Part shown: positions 1 to 10,550 of the stretch, piece after piece
Numbering within the stretch: the first letter of the stretch is position 1
How the letters are laid out: each line of letters begins with the position of its first letter
From: Rhabditoides inermis
Taxonomy: Eukaryota; Nematoda; Chromadorea; Rhabditida; Rhabditidae
Reading direction: 5' to 3'
Assembly: GCA_963966185.1 (NCBI GenBank)
Contig: CAWZYM010000341.1
Location: 1 to 64,000, forward strand
DNA length: 64,000 nucleotides
Translations under genes and position numbers: made by a program
Notes under the pieces: model-generated
What the model saw: the letters and a program-made list of their open reading frames with translations, nothing else
What the model was told of the DNA's origin: nothing
The model's database searches: none

Positions 1-143
1 AGCGTACTCTCTCGCGTTTTCTGCGCGTGTTCTCCAACTAGCACTTTGAGTGTAGTTCGCCTCGCCGCCGCCAGCGTCTAATTCGCGCCGGGTTTGCGTT
101 GTTTTTCCCGTCAGGTTCCCGTCACTCTGGCTAGCTCTCTCTG

Positions 144-217
144 GAGCCCGGCAGGCGGGCAGGGCGCGCAGAGAAATCGCGAGCCCGGCAGGCGGGCAGG
201 GCGCGCAGAGAAATCGC
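144..217. repeat. 37-bp tandem duplication inside E1
   Basis: Two adjacent identical 37-bp units (144-180 and 181-217), each starting GAGCCCGGCAGGCGGGC and ending AGAAATCGC. It is G+C-rich, unlike the surrounding satellite. The same pair is in the E2 copy at 19,852-19,925. Confidence 0.9.
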
Positions 218-462
218 GAGAGAGCACGCTGTCGGGTGAGAGCGCAGACATGCACTTACACCACGGCGACCGAAATTCAGAGAAGTGTCGATTAGAATTG
301 TTTCTATACAATACCAAGAAAAATATAGTTACATATACACGCAACATTGTGTGTCACATCATAAAATGTGTCACATAATAGTTCTATGCGTACTAATTAA
401 CGACAGAGCTTGGGAATCAGAAAGAGAAGAAATTTCTAAGAAATTCAACAAAAGCACATATA

Positions 463-566
463 TTATCTGTTAAAAAGTACTTACGTAAAGATATTAAGTT
501 TGTCTTGACCCAATTCAACAAAAGCGCATGCATAAAACGTTTACAAATACTAACACAAACCTGCGC
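463..566 (+). repeat. E1 foldback arm, left
   Basis: Pairs with 699-802 over 104 bp; the one difference I see is GACCCAATTC here against GATCCAATTC in the complement of the other arm. The outer end reads TTATCTGTTAAAAAG and the inner end ACACAAACCTGCGC. Confidence 0.9.
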
Positions 567-636
567 CTCTCTCTCCCTCTCTCCCTCTCTCTCTCTCCTC
601 TCTCTCCTCTCTCTCCGTCTTCTCTCTCTCTCTAAT
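567..636. repeat. CT-rich microsatellite in E1 foldback loop
   Basis: Imperfect (CT)n/(CTCC)n tract. The rest of the loop (637-698) is unique A+T-rich sequence with an ACGTACGT palindrome. Confidence 0.85.
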
Positions 637-698
637 ATGGACGTACGTTATTCATTTGTATTGTTATATTTCATCTGTTAGTGTCCACTGTCCGTTAT

Positions 699-802
699 GC
701 GCAGGTTTGTGTTAGTATTTGTAAACGTTTTATGCATGCGCTTTTGTTGAATTGGATCAAGACAAACTTAATATCTTTACGTAAGTACTTTTTAACAGAT
801 AA
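699..802 (-). repeat. E1 foldback arm, right (element 5' terminus)
   Basis: Reverse complement of 463-566. Its outer edge at 802 is the element boundary, because satellite sequence (TATTAACATC...) begins at 803. Confidence 0.9.
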
Positions 803-1541
803 TATTAACATCAGTTGGTATTTTTCAGTGATTTAAACTCAAAAATAAACCTCACAAACCGTTTGTGATTGTCCCGTTAATTTTTTAACGTGAATCAATA
901 CTCACACCCAACCACCACATTTCCACTGCGAAACTCGTATTTCTTCCATAATTTGAATACTAGACCATATTTGAGGACCCAGTTAGATGAACATGGTGGC
1001 GGATAAATCAAATTCTTTTCTCCGCTTCACCGTTCCTCAAGTCCACTGACACTATTCACAGAGCATGGGTCTCTAAAAGCGTGTCACGGCAAAAAGGTTG
1101 AATTGAGAGGAAGCAGAGAGATACACAACCGAGTGGTTTTATTAACAAAAACCGGTTTTTTCAGTGTCTTACACTCAAACATAAACCTCATAAACTGTTT
1201 GTGATTGTCCTGTAAAGTTTCGAAACGTAAATCAATACTCACACCCAACCACCACATTTCCACTGCGAAACTCGAATTTCTTCCATAATTTGAATAACAT
1301 ACCATATTTGGGACCAAGTTGGATTGACATGGTAACGGATAAGTCAAATTATTTTCTCCGCTTTACCGTTCCTCAAGTCCACTGACACGATTCACAGAGC
1401 ATGGGTCTCTAGAAGCGCGTCACGGTAAAAAAAGTTGAATTGAGAGGAAGCAGAAAGATACACAACTGAGTGATTATATAAACATCAATCGGTAATTTTT
1501 CAATGTTTGAAACTCGAAAACAAACTTCACAAACCGTTTGT
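803..1541 (+). repeat. 340-bp satellite, about 2.2 monomers
   Basis: Starts in mid-monomer at the E1 boundary and ends at the dyad half AACCGTTTGT where minisatellite M1 begins. Shared monomer landmarks are AATACTCACACCCAACCACC, TTCTTCCATAATTTGAATAC, CACGATTCACAGAGCATGGG and GATACACAACTGAGTGA. Confidence 0.95.
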
Positions 1542-2050
1542 TAATCCTAAGCGAGTGGAGTAGATCAAATTATTCTCCTATCGTAATCCTAAGCGAGTGG
1601 AGTAGATCAATTTATTCTCCTATCGTAATCATAAGCGAGTGGACTAGATCAAATTATTCTCCTACCGTAATCCTAAGCGAGTGGAGTGGGTCAAATTATT
1701 CTCCTATCGTAATCCTAAGCGAGTAGAGTAGAATAAACTATTCTTCCATCGTAATTTCAAGCAAGTGGAGTAGGTCAAATTATTCTCCTATCGTAAACCT
1801 AAGCGAGTGGAGTAGACCAAATTATTATCCTATCAAAATCCGAAGCGGGTGGAGAAGATCAAATTATCATTCTATCGTAACTCTAAGCGAGTGGAGTAAA
1901 TCAAATTATTCTCCTATCGTAATCCTAAGCGAGTGGAGTAGATTAAAATTATTCTTTCATCGTAATTTCAAGCGAGTGGAGTAGATCAAATTATTCTCCT
2001 ATCGTAAACTTAAGCGAGTGGAGTAGGTCAAACTATTCTCCTCTCGTAAA
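1542..2050 (+). repeat. 42-bp minisatellite block M1 (12 units)
   Basis: Unit TAATCCTAAGCGAGTGGAG followed by TAGATCAAATTATTCTCC and TATCG; successive starts such as 1542 and 1584 fix the period at 42 bp. Units differ by point changes. Belongs to the roughly 510-bp class together with M4, M8, M13 and M15-M18. Confidence 0.95.
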
Positions 2051-5000
2051 CCTCTCGAACTGTTTGTGATTGTCCCGTAAAGTTTTGAAACGTAACTCAA
2101 TACTCACACCCAAACACCACATTTCCACTGCGAAACTCGTATTTCTTCCATAATTTGAATACTAGACTATATTTGAGGACACAGTTAGATGAACATGGTG
2201 GCGGATAAATCAAGTTATTTTCTCCGCTTTACCGTTCCTCAAGTCCACTGACACGATTCACAGAGCATGGGTCTCTAGAAGCGCGTCACGGCAAAAGGGT
2301 TGAATTGAGAGAAAGCAGAGAGATACACAACTGAGTGATTATATTAACATCAATTGGTATTTGTTAGTGTTTTACACCGAAAAAATAAATCTCACAAACC
2401 GTTTGTGTTTGTCCCGTAAAGTTTTGAAACGTAAATCAATACTCACACCCAACCACCACATTTACACTGCGAAACTCGTATTTCTTCCATAATTTGAATA
2501 CTAGACCATATTTGAGGACCCAGTTAGATGGACATGATGGCGGATAAGTCAAATTAATTTCTCCGCTTTACCGTTCCTCAAGTCCACTGACACGATTCAC
2601 AGAGCATGGGTCTCTAGAAGCGCGTCACGGCAAAAATGTTGAATTGAGAGGAAGCGGAGAGATACACAACTGAGTGATTATATTAACATCAATTGGTATT
2701 TTTAGTGTTTTACACTCAAAAATAAACTTCACAAACTGTTTGTGATTGTTCTGTAAAGTTTTGAAACATTAATCAATACTCACACCCAACCACGACATTT
2801 CCACTGCGAAACTCGTATTTCTTCCATAATTTGAATACTAGACCATAATCAAGAACCCAGTTGGATGGACATGGTGGCGGATAAGTCAAATTATTTTCTT
2901 CGCTTTACCGTTCCTCAAGTCCACTGACACGATTCACAGAGCATGGGTCTCTAGAAGCGCGTCACGGCAAAAATGTTGAATTGAGAGGAAGCGGAGAGAT
3001 ACACAACTGAGTGATTATATTAACATCAATTGGTATTTTTAGTGTTTTACACTCAAAAATAAACTTCACAAACTGTTTGTGATTGTTCTGTAAAGTTTTG
3101 AAACATTAATCAATACTCACACCCAACCACGACATTTCCACTGCGAAACTCGTATTTCTTCCATCATTTGAATACTAGACCATAATCAAGAACCCAGTTG
3201 GATGGACATGGTGGCGGATAAGTCAAATTATTTTCTTCGCTTTACCGTTCCTCAAGTGCACTGACACGATTCACAGAGCATGGGTCTCTAGAAGCGTGTC
3301 ACGGCAAAAGGGTTGAATTGAGAGAAAGCAGAGAGATACACAACTGAGTGATTATATTAACATCAATTGGTATTTGTTAGTGTTTTACACCGAAAAAATA
3401 AATCTCACAAACCGTTTGTGTTTGTCCCGTAAAGTTTTGAAACGTAAATCAATACTCACACCCAACCACCACATTTACACTGCGAAACTCGTATTTCTTC
3501 CATAATTTGAATACTAGACCATATTTGAGGACCCAGTTAGATGGACATGATGGCGGATAAGTCAAATTAATTTCTCCGCTTTACCGTTCCTCAAGTCCAC
3601 TGACACGATTCACAGAGCATGGGTCTCTAGAAGCGCGTCACGGCAAAAATGTTGAATTGAGAGGAAGCGGAGAGATACACAACTGAGTGATTATATTAAC
3701 ATCAATTGGTATTTTTAGTGTTTTACACTCAAAAATAAACTTCACAAACTGTTTGTGATTGTTCTGTAAAGTTTTGAAACATTAATCAATACTCACACCC
3801 AACCACGACATTTCCACTGCGAAACTCGTATTTCTTCCATAATTTGAATACTAGACCATAATCAAGAACCCAGTTGGATGGACATGGTGGCGGATAAGTC
3901 AAATTATTTTCTTCGCTTTACCGTTCCTCAAGTCCACTGACACGATTCACAGAGCATGGGTCTCTAGAAGCGCGTCACGGCAAAAATGTTGAATTGAGAG
4001 GAAGCGGAGAGATACACAACTGAGTGATTATATTAACATCAATTGGTATTTTTAGTGTTTTACACTCAAAAATAAACTTCACAAACTGTTTGTGATTGTC
4101 TTGTAAAGTTTTGAAACGTTAATCAGTACTCACACCCATACACCACATTTCCACTGCGAAACTCGTATTTCTTCCATAATTTGAATAACATACCATATTT
4201 GGGACCAAGTTGGATTGACATGGTGGCGGAAAAGTCAAATTATCTTCTCCGCTTTACCGTTCCTTGAGTCCACTGACACGATTCACAGAGCATGGGTCTC
4301 TAGAAGCGCGTCACGGCAAAAATGTTGAATTGAGAGGAAGCGGAGAGATACACAACTGAGTGATTATATTAACATCAATTGGTATTTTTAGTGTTTTACA
4401 CTCAAAAATAAACTTCACAAACTGTTTGTGATTGTCCCGTAAAACTTTGAAATGTAAATCAATACTCACACCCAACCACCACATTTACACTGCGAAACTC
4501 GTATTTCTTCCATAATTTGAATACTAGATCATATTTGAGGACCCAGTTAGATGAACATGGTGGCGAAAAAGTCAAATTATTTTCTCCGCTTTACCGTTCC
4601 TCAAGTCCACTGACACGACTCACAGAGCATGGGTCTCTAGAAGCGTGTCACGGCAAAAGGGTTGAATTGAGAAAAAGCAGAGAGATACACAACTGAGTGA
4701 TTATATTAACATCAATTGGTATTTTTTAGTGTTTTACTCTCGAAAAAAATTCTCACAAACTGTTTGTGATTGTCTTGTAAAGTTTTGAAACGTTAATCAG
4801 TACTCACACCCATACACCACATTTCCACTGCGAAACTCGTATTTCTTCCATAATTTGAATACTAGACCATATTTGAGGACCCAGTTGGATGGACATGATA
4901 GCGGATAAGTCAAATTGTTTTCTCCGCATTACCGTTCCTCGAGTCCACTGACACGATTCACAGAGCATGGGTCTCTAAAAGCGTGTCACGGCAAAAAGGT

Positions 5001-6116
5001 TGAATTGAGAGAAAGCAGAGAGATACACAACTGAGCGATTATATTAACATCAATCGGTTTTTTCAGTGTTTGAAACTCAAAAATAAACTTCACAAACCGT
5101 TTGTGATTGTCCTGTAAAGTTTCGAAACGTAAATCAATACTCACACCCAACCACCACATTTCCACTGCGAAACTCGAATTTCTTCCATAATTTGAATAAC
5201 ATACCATATTTGGGACCAAGTTGGATTGACATGGTGGCGGAAAAGTCAAGTTATCTTCTCCGCTTTACCGTTCCTTGAGTCCACTGACACGATTCACAGA
5301 GCATGGGTCTCTAAAAGCGTGTCACGGCAAAAAGGTTGAATTGAGAGGAAGCAGAGAGATACACAACTGAGTGATCATATTAACATGAATCGGTAGTTTT
5401 TTAGTGTTTTAAAGTCTAAAATAAACCTCACAAACTATTCGTGATTGTCCCGTAAAACTTTGAAATGTAAATCAATATTCACACCCAACCACCACATTTC
5501 CACTGCGAAACTCGTATTTCTTTCATAATTTGAATACTAGACCATACTTGAGGACACAGTTAGATGAACATGGTGGCGGATAAATCAAATTATTTTCTCC
5601 GCTTTACCGTTCCTCAAGTCCACTGACACTATTCACAGAGCATGGGTCTCTAAAAGCGTGTAACGGCAAAAAGGTTGAATTGAGAGGAAGCAGAGAGATA
5701 CACAACCGAGTGATTTTATTAACGAAAACCGGTTTTTTCAGTGTCTTACACTCAAAAATAAACCTCACAAACTGTTTGTGATTGTCCTGTGAAGTTTTGA
5801 AACGTAAATCAATACTCACACCCAACCACCACATTTCCACTGCGAAACTCGTATTTCTTCCATAATTTGAATACTAGACCATATTTGAGGACCCAGTTGG
5901 ATGGACATGGTGGCGGATAAGTCAAATTATTTTCTCCGCATTACCGTTCCTCAAGTCCACTGACACGATTCACAGAGCATGGGTCTCTAAAAGCGTGTCA
6001 CGGCAAAAAGGTTGAATTGAGAGAAAGCAGAGAGATACACAACTGAGTGATTATATTAACATCAATCGGTTTTTTCAGTGTTTGAAACTCAAAAATAAAC
6101 TTCACAAACCGTTTGT
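2051..6116 (+). repeat. 340-bp satellite, about 12 monomers
   Basis: Longest uninterrupted monomer block. It contains a trimeric repeat: the stretch beginning near 2334 recurs 1,013 bp later (about three monomers). A monomer at about 4,089-4,425 is absent from the otherwise matching blocks at 10,551-14,280 and 21,758-25,487. Confidence 0.95.
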
Positions 6117-6710
6117 TAATCCTAAGCGAGTAGAGTAGATCAAATTATTCTCCTATCGTAATCCTAAGCGAGTGGAGTAGATCAAATTATTCTCCTATCG
6201 TAACCATAAGCGAGTGGAGTAGATCAAATTAGTCTCCTACCGTAATCCTAAGCGAGTGGAGTAGATCAAATTATTCTTCTATCGTAATCTTAAGCGAGTG
6301 GAATAGATCAAATTATTCTCCTACCGTAATCCTAAGCGAGTGGAGTAGATCAAATTATTCTCATATCGTAATCCTAAGCGAGTAGAGTATATTAAATTAC
6401 TCTTCCATCGTAATTTCAAGCGAGTGGAGTAGGTCAAATTATTCTCCTATCGTAAACCTAAGCGAGTGGAGTAGATCAAATTATTATCCTATCGTAATCC
6501 GAAGCGGGTGGAGAAGATCAAATTATTGTCCTATCGTAACTCTAAGCGAGTGGAGTAAATCAAATTATTCTCCTATCGTAATCCTAAGCGAGTGGAGTAG
6601 ATTAAAATTATTCTTTTATCGTAAATTCAAGCGAGTGAAGTAGATCAAATTATTCTCCTATCGTAAACTTAAGCGAGTGGAGTAGGTCAAATTATTCTCC
6701 TATCGTAAAC
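6117..6710 (+). repeat. 42-bp minisatellite block M2 (14 units)
   Basis: 594 bp. Includes variant units with AAGCGGGTGGAGAAGATC and a unit with ATTAAAATTATTC that occur in the same order in M3, M5, M6 and M9-M11, marking common descent. Confidence 0.95.
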
Positions 6711-8756
6711 CTCTCGAACTGTTTGTGATTGTCCCGTAAAGTTTTGGAACGTAAATCAATACTCACACCCAACGACCACATTTCCACTGCGAAACTCGTA
6801 TTTCTTCCAAAATTTGATTACTAGACCATATTTGAGGACCCAGTTGGATGGACATGGTGACGGATTAGTCAAGTTATTTTCTCCGCTTTACCGTTCCTCA
6901 AGTCCACTGACACGATTCACAGAGCATGGGTCTCTAGAAGCGCGTCACGGCAAAAAGGCTGTATTGAGAGGAAGCAGAGAGATACACAACTGAGTGATTA
7001 TATTAACATCAATCGGTAATTTTTTAGTGTTTCAAACTCAAAAAAATAAACCTCACGAACCGTTTGTGATAGTTCCGTAAAGTTTTTAAACGTAACTCAA
7101 TACTCACACCCAACCATCACATTTCCACTGCGAAACTCTTATTTCTTCCATAACTTGAATAACAGACCATAATTGAGGACCCAGTTGGATGGACATGATG
7201 GCGGATAAGTCAAATTAATTTCTCCGCTTTACCGTTCCTCAAGTTCACTGACACGATTCACAGAGCATGGGTCTTTAGAAGCGCGTCACGGCAAAAAGGT
7301 TGAATTGAGAGGAAGCAGAGAGATACACAACTGAGTGATCATATTAACATGAATCGGTAATTTTTTAGTGGTCTAAAGTCTAAAATAAACCTCACAAACT
7401 ATTTGTGATTGTCCCGTAAAACTTTGAAATGTAAATCAATACTCACACCCAACCACCACATTTACACTGCGAAACTCGTATTTCTTCCATAATTTGAATA
7501 CTAGATCATATTTGAGGACCCAGTTAGATGAACATGGTGGCGAAAAAGTCAAATTATTTTCTCCGCTTTACCGTTCCTCAAGTCCACTGACACGACTCAC
7601 AGAGCATGGGTCTCTAGAAGCGTGTCACGGCAAAAGGGTTGAATTGAGAAAAAGCAGAGAGATACACAACTGAGTGATTATATTAACATCAATTGGTATT
7701 TTTTAGTGTTTTACTCTCGAAAAAAATTCTCACAAACTGTTTGTGATTGTCTTGTAAAGTTTTGAAACGTTAATCAGTACTCACACCCATACACCACATT
7801 TCCACTGCGAAACTCGTATTTCTTCCATAATTTGAATAACATACCATATTTGGGACCAAGTTGGATTGACATGGTGGCGGAAAAGTCAAATTATCTTCTC
7901 CGCTTTACCGTTCCTTGAGTCCACTGACACGATTCACAGAGCATGGGTCTCTAAAAGCGTGTCACGGCAAAAAGGTTGAATTGAGAGGAAGCAGAGAGAT
8001 ACACAACTGAGTGATCATATTAACATGAATCGGTAGTTTTTTAGTGTTTTAAAGTCTAAAATAAACCTCACAAACTATTCGTGATTGTCCCGTAAAACTT
8101 TGAAATGTAAATCAATATTCACACCCAACCACCACATTTCCACTGCGAAACTCGTATTTCTTTCATAATTTGAATACTAGACCATACTTGAGGACACAGT
8201 TAGATGAACATGGTGGCGGATAAATCAAATTATTTTCTCCGCTTTACCGTTCCTCAAGTCCACTGACACTATTCACAGAGCATGGGTCTCTAAAAGCGTG
8301 TAACGGCAAAAAGGTTGAATTGAGAGGAAGCAGAGAGATACACAACCGAGTGATTTTATTAACGAAAACCGGTTTTTTCAGTGTCTTACACTCAAAAATA
8401 AACCTCACAAACTGTTTGTGATTGTCCTGTGAAGTTTTGAAACGTAAATCAATACTCACACCCAACCACCACATTTCCACTGCGAAACTCGTATTTCTTC
8501 CATAATTTGAATACTAGACCATATTTGAGGACCCAGTTGGATGGACATGGTGGCGGATAAGTCAAATTATTTTCTCCGCATTACCGTTCCTCAAGTCCAC
8601 TGACACGATTCACAGAGCATGGGTCTCTAAAAGCGTGTCACGGCAAAAAGGTTGAATTGAGAGAAAGCAGAGAGATACACAACTGAGTGATTATATTAAC
8701 ATCAATCGGTTTTTTCAGTGTTTGAAACTCAAAAATAAACTTCACAAACCGTTTGT
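6711..8756 (+). repeat. 340-bp satellite, 6 monomers
   Basis: The first monomer after the minisatellite carries the private markers CCAAAATTTGATTAC and GGTGACGGATTAG. These recur in the first monomer after most other minisatellite blocks. Confidence 0.95.
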
Positions 8757-9350
8757 TAATCCTAAGCGAGTAGAGTAGATCAAATTATTCTCCTATCGTA
8801 ATCCTAAGCGAGTGGAGTAGATCAAATTATTCTCCTATCGTAACCATAAGCGAGTGGAGTAGATCAAATTATTCTCCTACCGTAATCCTAAGCGAGTGGA
8901 GTAGATCAAATTCTTCTTCTATTGTAATCTTAAGCGAGTGGAATAGATCAAATTATTCTCCTACCGTAATCCTAAGCGAGTGGAGTAGATCAAATTATTC
9001 TCATATCGTAATCCTAAGCGAGTAGAGTATATTAAATTACTCTTCCATCGTAATTTCAAGCGAGTGGAGTAGGTCAAATTATTCTCCTATCGTAAACCTA
9101 AGCGAGTGGAGTAGATCAAATTATTATCCTATCGTAATCCGAAGCGGGTGGAGAAGATCAAATTATTGTCCTATCGTAACTCTAAGCGAGTGGAGTAAAT
9201 CAAATTATTCTCCTATCGTAATCCTAAGCGAGTGGAGTAGATTAAAATTATTATTTTATCGTAAATTCAAGCGAGTGAAGTAGATCAAATTATTCTCCTA
9301 TCGTAAACTTAAGCGAGTGGAGTAGGTCAAATTATTCTCCTATCGTAAAC
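8757..9350 (+). repeat. 42-bp minisatellite block M3 (14 units)
   Basis: Near-identical to M2 (offset 2,640 bp) with isolated differences, e.g. ATTCTTCTTCTATTG near 8,910 and ATTATTATTTTATCG near 9,250. Confidence 0.95.
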
Positions 9351-10041
9351 CTCTCGAACTGTTTGTGATTGTCCCGTAAAGTTTTGGAACGTAAATCAAT
9401 ACTCACACCCAACGACCACATTTCCACTGCGAAACTCGTATTTCTTCCAAAATTTGATTACTAGACCATATTTGAGGACCCAGTTGGATGGACATGGTGA
9501 CGGATTAGTCAAGTTATTTTCTCCGCTTTACCGTTCCTCAAGTCCACTGACACGATTCACAGAGCATGGGTCTCTAGAAGCGCGTCACGGCAAAAAGGTT
9601 GAATTGAGAGGAAGCAGAGAGATACACAACCGAGTGGTTTTATTAACAAAAACCGGTTTTTTCAGTGTCTTACACTCAAACATAAACCTCATAAACTGTT
9701 TGTGATTGTCCTGTAAAGTTTCGAAACGTAAATCAATACTCACACCCAACCACCACATTTCCACTGCGAAACTCGAATTTCTTCCATAATTTGAATAACA
9801 TACCATATTTGGGACCAAGTTGGATTGACATGGTAACGGATAAGTCAAATTATTTTCTCCGCTTTACCGTTCCTCAAGTCCACTGACACGATTCACAGAG
9901 CATGGGTCTCTAGAAGCGCGTCACGGTAAAAAAGTTGAATTGAGAGGAAGCAGAAAGATACACAACTGAGTGATTATATAAACATCAATCGGTAATTTTT
10001 CAATGTTTGAAACTCGAAAACAAACTTCACAAACCGTTTGT
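9351..10041 (+). repeat. 340-bp satellite, 2 monomers, with recombination junction
   Basis: Up to about 9,597 it follows the M3-downstream monomer. From there it switches to the sequence found from about 1,097 onward (ACCGAGTGGTTTTATTAAC), a junction between two copies of a larger unit. Confidence 0.9.
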
Positions 10042-10550
10042 TAATCCTAAGCGAGTGGAGTAGATCAAATTATTCTCCTATCGTAATCCTAAGCGAGTGG
10101 AGTAGATCAATTTATTCTCCTATCGTAATCATAAGCGAGTGGACTAGATCAAATTATTCTCCTACCGTAATCCTAAGCGAGTGGAGTGGGTCAAATTATT
10201 CTCCTATCGTAATCCTAAGCGAGTAGAGTAGAATAAACTATTCTTCCATCGTAATTTCAAGCAAGTGGAGTAGGTCAAATTATTCTCCTATCGTAAACCT
10301 AAGCGAGTGGAGTAGACCAAATTATTATCCTATCAAAATCCGAAGCGGGTGGAGAAGATCAAATTATCATTCTATCGTAACTCTAAGCGAGTGGAGTAAA
10401 TCAAATTATTATCCTATCGTAATCCTAAGCGAGTGGAGTAGATTAAAATTATTCTTTCATCGTAATTTCAAGCGAGTGGAGTAGATCAAATTATTCTCCT
10501 ATCGTAAACTTAAGCGAGTGGAGTAGGTCAAACTATTCTCCTCTCGTAAA
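10042..10550 (+). repeat. 42-bp minisatellite block M4 (12 units)
   Basis: Same units in the same order as M1, 8,500 bp away, including the rare variant AGATCAATTTATTCTCC. Confidence 0.95.

Larger units (their letters stand above)
1..802 (-). mobile_element. E1: non-autonomous foldback/Helitron-like element, cut by window edge
   Basis: On the minus strand the element starts at 802 with TTATCTGTTAAAAAG. It opens with a near-perfect inverted repeat (arms 463-566 and 699-802) around a CT-rich loop, then runs leftward into a G+C-rich body that leaves the window. The right flank resumes the 340-bp satellite at 803 in mid-monomer. E4 (48,358) and E5 (61,892) share the same head plan and begin TTATCTTTTAAAAG, so the three are one family. 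No transposase or Rep/helicase frame is visible. The copy at 19,709-20,510 looks identical by eye. The class is inferred: foldback heads are seen, while the Helitron-like 3' end is visible only in E4 and E5. Confidence 0.7.

Noticed and set aside
94..378. 94-codon frame, with a minus-strand frame overlapping it, in the G+C-rich body of E1
   Set aside because: It crosses the 37-bp tandem duplication, has no recognisable domain, and is duplicated only because the element is.
803..1541. CENP-B box in the satellite monomer
   Set aside because: I found no match to the known CENP-B box core in the monomer landmarks; the dyad CACAAAC-N-GTTTGTG is a different sequence.
1538..1726. 62-codon open frames across the 42-bp minisatellites that translate as a 14-residue repeat
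   Set aside because: 42 bp is 14 codons, so any stop-free frame stays open through the array. The frames lack an ATG start (they open at TTG), end where a unit variant makes TAG, and recur at every block. Not a repeat protein.
1542..2050. CRISPR-like appearance of regularly spaced repeats
   Set aside because: Units are contiguous 42-bp tandem copies with no unique spacers and no cas genes, in clearly eukaryotic satellite DNA.
4986..5249. 78-87-codon frames on the minus strand of the satellite monomers, repeated many times
   Set aside because: Each is the same window of the same non-coding monomer. Their recurrence reflects array homogenisation, and neighbouring monomers break the frame.
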